Below, in pieces: positions 1-11,280 of a stretch of 64,000 nucleotides of DNA. The stretch's first letter is position 1; each line of letters starts with the position of its first letter. This stretch comes from Macrotrachela quadricornifera (lineage: Eukaryota > Rotifera > Eurotatoria > Philodinida > Philodinidae). Both the position numbers and the translations under genes were made by a program. The notes beneath the pieces are model-generated. The model worked only from the letters and a program-made list of their open reading frames with translations, had not been told where the DNA came from and did no database searches. Location of the stretch: positions 2,079,440-2,143,439 of the forward strand of contig JAJEKB010021880.1 in assembly GCA_022393335.1 (NCBI GenBank), written 5' to 3'.

Positions 1-960
1 TCCTAGTTATTATGGGACATAATTTATGGTACCTGGTAGTTCTTTAAAAGTCCACTATGGGTACGAACCTTTTATATTACATGTTATACTCACTGAGCCC
101 TACAAATTGGCAAATACTAGATTTAAAATGGAGACTCCCACTTGAGAACCTTTCCTCGTCAGCCATTCAGATTTCAGCATGAATTTTCTACTTCAAAAAT
201 AAAGTTTTGTCGTACTTTCTTGATCCAACTAAAAGCAAATGTTACTGATGTCTGATTGCCACAGAAGAAGTTCAGCAAAAATTTGCATTCTCTAAGAGAT
301 AGCTCATGCTGAAATCTTATTGGTATATAGATAATCAGGAATTAGTAGGGGTTCCTTCTTTAGTTGCTCGAACAGCTCCGTGTGTTTTCCTTGCTATAAG
401 ACAGAAAAGTTTTCCTCAACTCTGATTGACTGAGATGATTTATCGAACAGCGAATGAGCTTACAGTATGAATTTTTTTCTTAGATGAGCGTAAATCTATA
501 AGTATCCAACTACTTCTTCGGAAAAGTATTATTTTTATTGAATTTTTTATGCTGATTAGGCTTAAAATGGACGAAAAATAGGTTAGACTGAAAAAATGTT
601 GTGACGTTTTTCTGAAATATCAGTGAATCAGGTTGCTGTTTAAGAACATCTGAGGAGGGAGAGGATATCCAGATTATTACAATGTTTGAAGCTCATATTT
701 TGGCCAAAGATAGAAGATCACTAGGCCAGCACAATCTCCAAAGGATTCTTGTTTCCAATCTATTCTGACTGAGATATGAGATTTTTAAGGAGAGCGACAT
801 CTATATATTTACAATGAAAAAAGCATTTTGACTACACTCTAAAAAAGAAAAGCTATCCGAAGAAAACGAACTAACGACGTAACTGGTGTTAAAAAATGAC
901 ATCAAAAGTCTGAGCTTTCTTTGCCACGACCCACGGCGGCTCCACCGCGATTTGTGGCAA
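1..960. other. Non-coding, no gene recognised
   Basis: No convincing reading frame is present on either strand. A small inverted repeat is visible: a word around 163-190 (ATTTCAGCATGA) returns in reverse complement near 305-320. A short GC-rich hairpin lies at 920-961, with TTTGCCAC pairing to GTGGCAAA. Confidence 0.5.
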
Positions 961-967
961 ACACTCG

Positions 968-1120
968 CATAGATTTAATGACATAGCTATAAGGGTATAG
1001 TTGTAAGAGTATACGTAGAAAGACACAGATTTAAGGATGCAGTTATAAGGGCATATATTTAGGAACACAGATATAAGGATGCTGTAAGGATGTAGTTACA
1101 AGGGTATGGTTAGAAGGATA
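968..1120. repeat. Degenerate short tandem repeat
   Basis: The stretch repeats variations of a short word of the type TATAAGG(A/G)TG or TATAAGGGTAT at irregular 12-30 base spacing. At least seven copies are visible. It ends directly at the left terminus of the mariner-type element that follows. It has no coding content. Confidence 0.55.
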
Positions 1121-1122
1121 TA

Positions 1123-2107
1123 CAGGTGTATTCAAAAAAACTTGCACAAAATTCCTTTGTAATCTTCGAATCTTTTTCCTATGGCTCGAAGTAGCTATAA
1201 ACGCCATTTTTTCAGGGCTGACTCTACGGTAGTTGTACTAGATAACCATCATAGAGAACTTCGAATTTTCTTATTTTTAATATAAATCTATATGATTATA
1301 TTATCTTCTTCTTCTTCCTCAAAAAGTTTAACATATATCTCTACTATACTGTTGAGACAAAGCCATAAAGATCTGCCTCTATGATCCATTGTAAAACAAG
1401 TGTTCTACTAAGAACGATCTATTACAATAGTGCCAAATTAAAATAAACCATCGTTAGTCAAAACATCCAAACCAACAAATGAAATATGTACATGTAAAAG
1501 TAAACAAAAGTTTATGAATGAGACCATATTGCAAATCAAGATATGTTGTCTGTTATATGTTGAGGTGCAGTTTTGATGGTCTCTATTAAGTTTATATGCT
1601 TGGGAACCGCCTATTTTTTACTGTTAGATGTAAGCGATGAAAAGAGCGATATCACTTTAAAAAGCTGTATCATCAATGGCGTTTCTAATGAGAAAAATAA
1701 TCGAAAATGTATCAGTCATGTCATTGAACAATTCGTTAGCATTGATACACCTTAAATGCTTCAATATTTATCTGATATCTTGGACATTCATTTCATAGGA
1801 ACCTTCGGTCAGCCACAAACTATATTGCTGAGAAAATAAAGTCAAAATAAATTGGTGAATTCCATCATTTTTCATGTGAAGAAGTTAAAAATATTGAAAT
1901 TTGCGTTGTAGTTGATTATGATATGTCCAAGGAAAAAACGTCTTTACTTTTTATTTCTTCCGAAGGTGAACAAAAGGAATATCAAATTATGCTGTTTTAT
2001 ACTACTTTTCGTGCGCTATAAACCATAATAGAAAACAATCCGATGAGGATATGTATATAGGATAATACTTGTAGAAAAAGATGTGCAAGTTTTTTTGAAC
2101 ACAGCTG
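1123..2107. mobile_element. Tc1/mariner-type element, non-autonomous or decayed
   Basis: The two ends are 26-bp inverted repeats that agree at 24 positions: the left end starts CAGGTGTATTC and the right end, read in reverse, starts CAGCTGTGTTC, followed by a shared run ending CTTGCACA. Both ends are flanked by the dinucleotide TA (1121-1122 and 2108-2109), the target-site duplication of the Tc1/mariner superfamily. The 985-bp interior has only short reading frames (longest about 60 codons) and none resembles a DDE/D transposase. It is therefore either a MITE-like deletion derivative or a very decayed full copy. The ends are read directly; the superfamily is inferred from TSD and TIR form. Confidence 0.8.
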
Positions 2108-2109
2108 TA

Positions 2110-3378
2110 GGTATATGGGTACTCTGACAAGAAAGGAGTTCTGCAGCACGTGCAAAACTATTTTTTGCAAGAAACCAGGACTGGTCCTGTGTGAAAATAC
2201 CGAACTTTTTTTATTACAGAATCATTTCGAGGGTTCTGCGTTTTACCCGATAACAGAATCCATAAAAAGTTCCGTAGAACTCCTTTTTTTCTCAACATAC
2301 AAAAAAATGGGACGCCTCCAAGACATCCACGATCTATTGTGACTGAACTATATCAAATTTACAATAAGTCTAAAAGTCACGTTCTTTTTGTCTGCTACGA
2401 AGAATACCGAATTTTGAACCTTCCATCCACTAGAATTGTGTCGACCAAACAGATTGTGAAGAGCTCAAAGACATCTCATTTTTGTAAAGAATTGTTTGTT
2501 CGATCGCTCTATTTTGTCAAAATAAACTTCTATTAATTGTTTTTGTGTACCGAAAAAAATGTGCTTTCCTTGTTCAAGGGATCTCACCTTTTAGAATCTA
2601 ATGAATATTTTTATTTTTTCAAATCTTTTTTACAAAAGCGTTTTTCTATTCAAATTAATAGATTCTTTTTAGCATTTACCACTGCTGAAAAAAAGTGAAG
2701 TTATATCTTCATGGTCAAATGCTTTGCTCGATGGATGAGTTTTCTTTCATGAGTAGGCTACACAAAGGCAAGCTTTCAGAATTGACCGTGACTTCTTATA
2801 AAAAGTTACTACGGTCGCACCATTAGTTCACACAAATTCGTTGGGAACTCTTCTCTAGTTACCTTTCTGTCTATAAATTTCCAAAAACCAGATTGTCATC
2901 GGTGGATGAATCCTAATAATTTCTGTTTAAAATCATATAGAATCTCGTGCCAGAATATTAGACCCTGACGAATTGCAAGTGCATCAGCAAGCCGAGCAGA
3001 ATAGGTAAAAGTTGCCTCATATTTTCTATATGTATACGTGTTTTTGTCAGATTAAATCAATTTAGATAGATAGCAAAATCAGCTAATCAAGATCTTGGCA
3101 CAAAAATATTTCTAAATTTTTGAATGAATATCGTTTTTATCGTAAAATGATTCGAATTTGTATGTGCTTCGACAGGAAAAAGAGGCGTCCTTTAGCTGAT
3201 TAGTAGGTAGATACTAATTCAAATTTTCCCTTCATAAACTTCAATTTCGACATTGATTTTCGCTTAGTAATATACAATGGTTCTCTTGATATATTTTAAT
3301 GAATGGTGAAACAACTTGAAAAGCCTATTTTCCAAACGCTTTATTGACTTGTGTAGTTGTAGTACATATTTTTCTTTA
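2110..3378. other. Non-coding; possible intron or 5' flank of the LamG gene
   Basis: Only short unsupported frames of 65-75 codons are present. The last few hundred bases before 3379 are T-rich and end in a good acceptor (TTTTTCTTTAG). At least part of this stretch may therefore be an intron of the LamG gene whose first exon was not found. Confidence 0.4.
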
Positions 3379-3379
3379 G

Positions 3380-4662
3380 CAACCACTACAACAACTACAG
3401 CAACGACAGTTATTACTGCATTGTGGACTTTCGATAATACAACGGCCGATTCTTACGGTATTTACAACGGTACTCTAGTGAATCTTACAGGATATTCATC
3501 AATCTCAACTACTCAACCGTACTTAGCATATGGCCGGGCACTCAGTTTGACAGGAACATTAAGTCAATCATTTCTTGTCGCAACCCCATTTCTCAATTTG
3601 TCGTATACGAGTTTTACTGTGGAAGCTTGGATATATGCAACAAGTTTAACGAGTGACCTTGGAATTTTCAGTCAATGTCAGTGTTCAACATGTTCATACC
3701 AGTGTTTTTATATGCTTATTCGATCGAATGTTTTGTACATGGGTTCTACATACAACTATGTATACGGTTCAACGATACTCTCATCTGTCACATGGTACCA
3801 TATTGCATATGTCTATAATTATGATACACACCAGCAAATACTGTACTTGAATGGTGTACAGGACGGTATTGCTTCGAATGTACAACCTTATCAGGGAAGA
3901 AATGGATCTATTCAAATTGGTGCAGCCCAACTTTTACTGTCAACATACTATTTCACTGGTATGATTGATAATGTGAAGCTGACGACACGAGCAAAATCTT
4001 CAGAGGAACTTTTATATACGGCATCGTTGACAGCTTATTATCCGTTTGATTTACCCTCTTCAAGCAATGATCATGGTCCAAATGGTTTAAATGGATTATC
4101 GACTAGTACAACATTGGTTGCTGGACGTGTTAATCAAGCTATGCGTTTCTCTGGTTCATCGTCCTATTTTCAAGCATATGGTTTTTATCAAATTGGTTAT
4201 GGTATGACCAACAGACCATTTTCAGTTTCACTGTGGATAAGTCCATCGTCGTTCACCAATTGCGCGATTGTTCAAACGTCGCAGCTGCAAACGAGTAGTG
4301 GGTGTCACAGTCTGATCGGTATTCTCTTAAATTATGCTGGAACAAGCGGTCAAATAATAGTACAAGGCCGTATGTGGCCAACGATTTATGGACCGTTTTT
4401 AACTTTGAATACATGGACACACATATCAGTGACATACGGTACAACAAATGGAATGACTTTGTACGTAAATGGCGTTCTTTTCGGCTTCACTGGTGCCTTT
4501 ACATATCTTACTGCCGGCATGATAACTTGGCTACAGATCGGATCCACTTTCAGTTGTGGAGGTTCAATTTCAAGTAATGGCTATCAAGGTTCAGTTGATG
4601 AAATTTATATTCACAGCCGAGAATTGGCACAAGCTGATATTACTGCTCTTGCTAATTCGTAA
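3380..4662 (+). CDS. Tandem LamG/concanavalin-A-like domain protein, probable 3'-terminal exon
   Basis: The product carries two laminin-G-like (LamGL jelly-roll) domains, about 3420-4020 and 4035-4650. Each has the family's pattern of a strand-start Trp or Tyr (ALWTFDNT, AYYPFDLP), FTVEAWIY or FSVSLWIS, a WYHIAYVY or WTHISVTY strand, YLNGV or YVNGV, and a terminal GMIDNVKL or GSVDEIYI strand. Such domains bind glycans or matrix ligands, so an extracellular or cell-surface role is expected. The open frame extends upstream to 3316 but begins with TTG, which is not a plausible eukaryotic start. A strong 3' splice acceptor ends at 3379, just before a Thr-rich linker (TTTTTTATT). Bdelloid proteins of this kind usually have an N-terminal membrane segment before that linker, so a 5' exon is probably missing or undetected. 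A poly(A) signal AATAAA lies at 4869-4874. Confidence 0.85.
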
Positions 4663-6225
4663 ACAACGATGAACACTACAATGAACGAAACTATCAGTCC
4701 TCAGCTTTGGAATTTCTCGAAAGAAGTATTTTCAAACATTTTCCTATTGGTATATGAAATTCATACCCTACTGTACACTTTTCGAATGTGTTTTCTCAAT
4801 ATTTCCAACATAATAGTTATCTTCCATGTATTTCAAACATTATCTTACTCTCTTTTTTTCATCTTTCAAATAAAGCGTGACGTTTCTTTTACAAAGAATG
4901 AAATTAAAATGGTTCAAAATGACAGTTAGTTAGATGAAGATGTGATTATATTTTTGTAAGAGTCTGGATAGATTCCAAGTTTTGTTAGTGAAGAATCTTC
5001 TCGAACGCGTTTCATAAGAATGGAAAATATTTTCATAGAAAGCACATAGTTTTTGCTAAGAATTAGCAATGAAATTTTAAAAGAGATTAATGGTCGAATG
5101 ACGAGAGAATGATTGAGATGGGCATTAATACAATGTGCGCACGATCTTTCCATTGACCAATACGGGTAAACATTTTTTGGGTTTGCCTCCTGACTGTAAT
5201 CAATGTTTATTTTGTATAGTATCTGCCCTATAGCAAGAGATGTTATATATTCCAGAAATCGGGGATACAGAAGATGTGAGATACGTATTTTCAACAGGAG
5301 ATGTTGCATCATTGTATTCATTTGCTCTCTTCTTAATTGATGTCCATTTAATTTGATGTGCATGATCACTTGTTATGTATTAAATGCGTCTCTTTCAAAC
5401 GTATGCTAGCATTCTTCATGGTTGTATGAGATCCTATACAAGTGGTGCCATCATTATTGAAGAAGAAGAGTCAGGAATAAATAACACTTTTGACGTAACT
5501 GTCTTTGAAGATCAGAGAGATCTGAATGTTGATTGATGCCAGTAGGTGAAATATAGTGTGCATCTAGGCGAATATTAGATGAAATGAGGATAACCGACTT
5601 TTGAATGATTACAATAGTGAACAATATAATTCAACACACGCTCTGTACGATGATACAAAAAGTTTTATTACACAAATTTAAGTGGCATCGGAAAATAGAT
5701 CTGTGACGAACTTTAGTTCTATGAACTTGTTCCATCTTTGAAACTGACTCTATAGTGACTAGTTCGTTTTTCAAGAATTAGGTCGTTTTATCCTAGCACT
5801 AAGTTTCCATTAGCTTCATTCCAGCACATTTATGCAGTTCAGAAGCATGGCTCAAAATAGAGCAATCACAAGTGTGTAAGTTTTGTGGTTTTGTCAATGT
5901 GAGTTCTGATTTTATTGAAGAAGGGTAACATGTAGAGTAGACGGAGAGAACGAGGAGAAAATAGACACCAACACATACTACAAGAAAGGGAAATCCATGC
6001 ATGTGTCAGACAGATACGCACAGAAGAAAAGAAAAAAACCATGTTATAGCTTGTAAGAAAAAGGACAATATGTGATGCACTTACACATATTGGGCAAATC
6101 CTCAATACCTTCCCTCTCAAAATATTTACGAAGATGTGCAGCATTCTAGTGGTTTACGAATTCTACGAGGACTTTACAAATTCTATAATGTCTTTGTCTA
6201 CGTTTGGTCACCAATAGTACACTGT
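4663..6225. other. Non-coding interval after the LamG gene
   Basis: It contains the LamG 3' flank with AATAAA at 4869-4874. A 147-codon open frame on the minus strand (4926-5369) lacks any recognisable domain and is treated as chance. Nothing else is supported. Confidence 0.45.
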
Positions 6226-6227
6226 AA

Positions 6228-6722
6228 AAAAAGGTATTTACTGAACTTTAAAGGTTTGATACTATTTTACGAAACGATTTTAAGTTTCATGGCATGAAAA
6301 TCGTTTCGTAATTTTCATACCGAATCTTTTTAAGTTCGAAAAATGGAAGAGAGTTTCGAACTTTTACTATGAAACCTTCTAGAAGTTCCATGGATCGTGT
6401 ACTAAACTTTTGGCAGGTTCGTATCTTTTGTACAAAATCGGTGACAGTTCCATGTAACATGCAAAGATTCTGTATAAGTACTACGAAACCATTCATAGTT
6501 TCGTAGTTGCTCTAATAGTTTCCGACACACTGTACGAAACTTTCCATGGTTTTGTAAAACATATACCGAATCATTACATCAGTTATGAAACTTTGAGCAG
6601 TTTCGTAGAATATATGCTGATCCTCCTGGCATTTTATGAAGCCACTCATAGTTTCGTGGAACAACTAAAAGTTTGGTGTGCCTCATACGAATCCATCGAA
6701 AGTTTTGTACAACATCAAAATA
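6228..6722. repeat. Degenerate tandem array of short hairpin units
   Basis: Units of about 30-35 bp, sometimes doubled, recur about a dozen times. Each has a GAAAC-type half, a few variable bases often including CCATGG or TTCAT, and a complementary GTTTCGTA-type half, so each unit can fold on itself. Between units a short AT-rich spacer such as GTAAAACAT or GTACAACAT recurs. No protein is encoded. Confidence 0.7.
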
Positions 6723-6888
6723 TGAAATGATAAAATCATTTTGTTTGACATTGATGCTGCTTTCTTCGAATTATGTGTACGTGTGCTATCTAAAATAGTC
6801 TGTTTGTTGTTAGATGTTCACTTGTACACAGTGTCTATAAAATTGATTTTGATGGTGCATTTTTTCTCCACGTACAGAGATGCAAATA

Positions 6889-7504
6889 GGGTACTTGTAA
6901 AACACGCGATGATCCATGATGACCCACGATGAGCCCCAAATCAATAGCTGATATTATAGATAGATAGAGCTCATTGAGTTGATTCCATGAAAATCCACGA
7001 TGACCCAAATAGTTGTACAATAAGGAAGATTTTCAATTAACATTGATTTTTTCAACCTACGATGACCCACGATGACCCATATCTTTTGCCAGTAGATAGG
7101 CGTAGTCGAGTTAGGTATATTCTTAAAATTTCAGATTTTTATTACGTAGTATAAGAAAAAAAAAGAGTTTTCATAAATAAGGCTTAAAATGAGAAAATGG
7201 CTCCTATGCTATTTTTCTTATACTACGTTATAAAAATCTGAAATTTTAAGAATATACCTAACTCGACTAGGCCTATCTACTGGCAAAAGATATGGGTCAT
7301 CGTGGATCATCGTGAGATCATCGTGGGTCATCGTAGGTTGAAAAAATCAATGTTAATTGAAAATCTTCCTTATTGTACAACTATTTGGGTCATCGTGGAT
7401 TTTCATGGAACCAACTCAATGAGCTTTATCTATCTATAATATCAGCTGTTGATTTGGGGCTCATCGTGGGTCATTATGGATCATCGCGTGTTTTACAGAT
7501 ACCC
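6889..7504. mobile_element. Foldback (Mutator-like) transposable element with 10-bp TSD
   Basis: The 616-bp element consists of two arms of about 270-290 bp in inverted orientation around a spacer of about 50 bp (about 7161-7211). The termini begin GGGTAC/TTGTAAAACACG. The 10-bp word GATGCAAATA flanks both ends in the same orientation (6879-6888 and 7505-7514), which is a target-site duplication. A 9-10-bp TSD with very long TIRs is typical of Mutator-like elements. The arms contain near-tandem copies of the decamer GATGACCCAC. There is no transposase, so it is non-autonomous. Confidence 0.8.
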
Positions 7505-7514
7505 GATGCAAATA

Positions 7515-9610
7515 TATTTGACAAACAGTAAAATTTGAAGGCCATATAGAAGCAATTACATATTGCGTTCTTTTCATATTTCATACAAAGTAATGAATTA
7601 CTTGCATATTGATTTTTCATTTTTCTCCAACAACTATGTAAACATAACTCACATATTTCATTTTGGGCTTACACCTATCACCAATTTATTAAGAGAAGAA
7701 TTAAGTGAACGGCTTTAAAGACAGTGAAAAACTAAAAGACAAATGTGATTAATAAAGATGTCAATTAAAGCAAAAAGGTAATATTACTATTTGGATTCAG
7801 TCCTTGAATTTCTTGTCAAATATAATGTTTTTAAAGAGGGATTAATACTTAAAAGAATAATGATCATATTAAGGAATATGTCGAGGATATTATTGAATAG
7901 ATATTATTGAAGAAAGATCTGACAAATAATTTAGATTAATCAATGTGTCAATCCATAACAATCAAAACTATGACAATAAAATGAAAGCTGTTCATTCAGT
8001 CATATTTTATGTCAGTGTACTAAAATTGATATTTATATGAAACTAGCATGAATCGATCTGACTTAATAGTTTAGATAGCGCATTTTATAATCACAAGTAG
8101 ACTGATTTCAAATGATTTGCTGATCCTTTTCTTAAAGAAAGAAGATTCATTTCGAAAACCTAGATGTTTTTTCTAGGGGTGAGCAATTTCGATTCAAAAA
8201 AACCCTGAATTTTACCTATTTCTAGTTTTTCCACCAGACATGTGCCAGTTACTTTTTTCATGCTCCTAATATCGAAACTATTGCACTCTTATTCAAACAA
8301 CTATCGTGCCAAAATGAAATTTTCGTAATAGGGTTGTAATTATCCTGCTTAGTGTTCAATAATTTTGAGAAAAAAGTATGTCATCAGAACCATTATCAAA
8401 AGTTAACTACTGTCCAGTAGTTATTTAGTGATATACCATGAATAGCTTATTGAAGTTTAAGGTCTCTTCCCTTTATATAAGGCAGTTTTCGTCAGAAAAA
8501 TCAAAAAATCAATTTGGTTCTTTTTTAGAACATAGATTCAACGTAGTACCTCCAACGCCATTCTGTCTTACCACAATATAATGTCAAATATGTGTTTTTT
8601 ATTTGAAAGCTCTTGTTTAGAGTTAACATAGCTTGTGACGCGTTTCTTAAAATAAACCCTTTTATTATTATATAAGAAGCCATCTCTATGGAAAAAGCAC
8701 CACTTGTCACCTCTTTTCTTCGCTTAAAAAGTAACAATTTTGACTCCTGCTTGCTTCATATCTCTGTCAAATGTCATAATATCGAGCTGAGAATTTTACC
8801 TTTGTAGCGTGCACCTGAGCTGAGGTCAATTTTTAGGGGGGAAGAGATAGCTTTAAAATAAAATCTTTTCGCAACGCTATTATGCCAGTATTGATCAAGT
8901 GTTATTTTGAGAATAACTTCATCTAGATAAAAGGGAAGGAATTTCTTCGGTTTCACACAAAAATTATACAGGACAATTTAAACAACATTCGATAGGGGAC
9001 GCTGAAGATTCACATTATAATGCATACATAGGTTCAAAATAAAACAAAATATATTGTAATGTAGAAAACTGCAATTAATACTCAATATACACTTGTTATA
9101 TAGATATAAAGAAACAATCTTCAAAATAATAAAGTATATTTTCTAACACTTTGGAATTCACTCTATAACGTGATATAAACATTTATTTTAAATTCTGAAA
9201 CAAATACTTAATATGTCTGAAGTGTTACATTACATAGAGAAATCGATATACAGATAGTTAGGTACACTTACAATGAAAATTAATAATAGAATATATTGAA
9301 ATTATTTTTATGCATGTTAGACATAAACTATCTTATTTATATATATTCATTGAAATTACTTGGTTTTATTCAAGTAATGTTTATATGCATGAATCAATCA
9401 ACCGTGTTATTTCATATGCATGTGGACAAGATAGATAGGGATGAATATTTTTCATTACGATACATTATGCAATTTTGTCTCTTCTTTTGATTCTTTACTC
9501 CACGTTAGAAAAAAAGAAATACGTATAGAAAGTGGACCAAAAAGAACACGACGATAAGACATTTAATTATATCTACTCCAGTTCAACCAAATGGACTGAT
9601 TTTTTTGGAA
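7515..9610. other. Non-coding interval
   Basis: The region is AT-rich with no convincing gene. A weak and diverged inverted similarity may link about 8605-8710 with about 8826-8915. Short frames at 8525-8956 and 9296-9490 have no recognisable features. Confidence 0.4.
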
Positions 9611-9620
9611 TAATAATGGA

Positions 9621-10077
9621 ATTTTATTCAAAATTTCTTTTTCATACAAATAATATAAGCAAATGCTTCTATTCAGTATGATTAGTGACCTCATGGAAGA
9701 AATTTATTTGTTATCAAGTAGGAAAAATACATGTGAAACGTTTCACAGATAATTTTTAGTTAGCATTTAAGAGAAAAGCAAAAAGAAAACAAAACAAACT
9801 TTTTACTGATGTTACATTCTTGAAAATTCAAAATATTGTAACCGTTGCTTTTAAACTAACTACTCCTAAAAATTCGGTCTATTTGCATCAATGTTGTATC
9901 ATTCATAAAGTTTGTTTTGATTTTCTCTTAAATGACAACTAACAATTATCTGTGAAACGTTTTACATGTATTTTTCTTACTTGATAATAAATAAAGTTTC
10001 TTTAATTAGGTTACTAATCATACTTAATAGAAGCATTTGCTTATATTATTCGTATGATAAGAAATTTTGAATAAAAT
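9621..10077. mobile_element. Long inverted repeat, probable foldback/MITE
   Basis: Sequence from 9621 to about 9822 returns in reverse complement from 10077 to about 9889 with an unpaired loop of about 65 bp. The outermost shared word is ATTTTATTCAAAATTTCTT, and another is AACGTTTCACAGATAATT-like. No transposase and no clear target-site duplication were found, so the class is unknown. Confidence 0.65.
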
Positions 10078-10579
10078 ATCAGTAAAAGATTTCTTATCTC
10101 AGCTGCACTATATTCCTAATAAGAACAACAAGCAAAATAAAGTGAAAAACTACATCTGATGATATAGATTCGAAACTATTCATATGTGATATGCTTACAT
10201 AGTTCTTGAGTTTAAGAAAATGCTTCCTTATTCATAAATCGTTTAAACGATGCCAAAAAAAGCAACAACTATGGCTAGATTTGTCATTTATTTTAAGATT
10301 TCATGTTAACTTATTGATCATATAATGGGACAGGATAAAATAAGTAGAAAATTCTTCGAACAAAGTGCAGATGACATTTTGTTGGAAATTATTTGTCGCT
10401 GTAGTTTTTGTCAACCAAAATCTCGTACATTCACAAGTACTTCCAATTTGGAATATTTAAAATATAATTTTTCATCTTCTTTAGCATTTAACAATTGTTA
10501 CAATTTTCAAAATATGAATCAAATAGTCTTTAATTAAATAAGAATGAATCTTTCTCATATGAAAAAATGTATTTCACAA
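10078..10579. other. Non-coding interval before the methyltransferase 3' end
   Basis: A 70-codon open frame at 10325-10537 (+) has no family resemblance and is not called as a gene. Nothing else is supported. Confidence 0.4.
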
Positions 10580-11280
10580 TTAAAAGTTTTTGTTTCGTCG
10601 AATTAATGAAAGATAAGCTAAACCAGCTGGTCCTAAATAAAATTCAGGTTTTGTTTCATAAATAGCATCTTCAATTGATTCAATTGTCCATCCATTAGAT
10701 GATGAAAATAATTGATTTAAATCAGATTTTTTTATACGGCCTGGTGGTCCTTCTCGAATTTCTTTTTCACTAAAACATAATTGAATATATAAACCACCAG
10801 GTTTAATTAAATATTCAAGATTTTTTATATAAATTTGACGATCATTATTTGAAAAATTATGAAAAACGCCTGCATCAAGAATAATGTCATATGAATGTTG
10901 TTTTAAATTTGTTGTTGAAATATCTTCAAGCATATTAACAACTTCAAAATGAATATTAATATTAGCTTGTTTAGCTTTTTCACTAGCGATTTCAATTGAT
11001 TTTGGTATCTGAAAGAAATTTTGATTATTTTTTTAAAGAATAAATAATATATATTTACCAAATCTATACCAGTAAGGTTAATATTATTTACGTGTTTTGC
11101 AATATAAATAGCATTATCAGCAATACCACATCCAATATCAAGTATTTCACCATGAAAAATTCCTTTTTCAACAAGTTTAATTATTTCTGATTGAGGTCGA
11201 TCTATTTCCCATGGACCATTTCCATCTTTTGAAAAACGAAAGAATGCATCTTGTATTGATACTTCGTCATTATTCATCAT
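10580..11280 (-). CDS. Class I SAM-dependent methyltransferase, bacterial-type, one intron
   Basis: Two exons are supported: 11059-11280 and 10580-11008, separated by a 50-bp intron (GTAAAT...TTTCAG) that keeps the frame, giving 216 residues. Glycine-rich motif I (ILDIGCGIA) is at residues 46-54, and the acidic loop residue is in TGIDL near 70-74. A VFHNFSNNDR segment and a KPGG motif (post-strand-5) follow. The N-terminal signature GPWEIDRPQ (22-30) is typical of a group of bacterial and fungal small-molecule methyltransferases. The fold transfers the methyl group of S-adenosylmethionine, but the substrate cannot be told from sequence. The intron shows it is a host gene; the bacterial resemblance makes past horizontal transfer plausible. 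The start is the first ATG of a MetMet pair. Confidence 0.88.

Noticed and set aside
4926..5369. 147-codon minus-strand frame
   Set aside because: No domain, no conserved motif and no codon bias; within chance for AT-rich DNA with both strands scanned.
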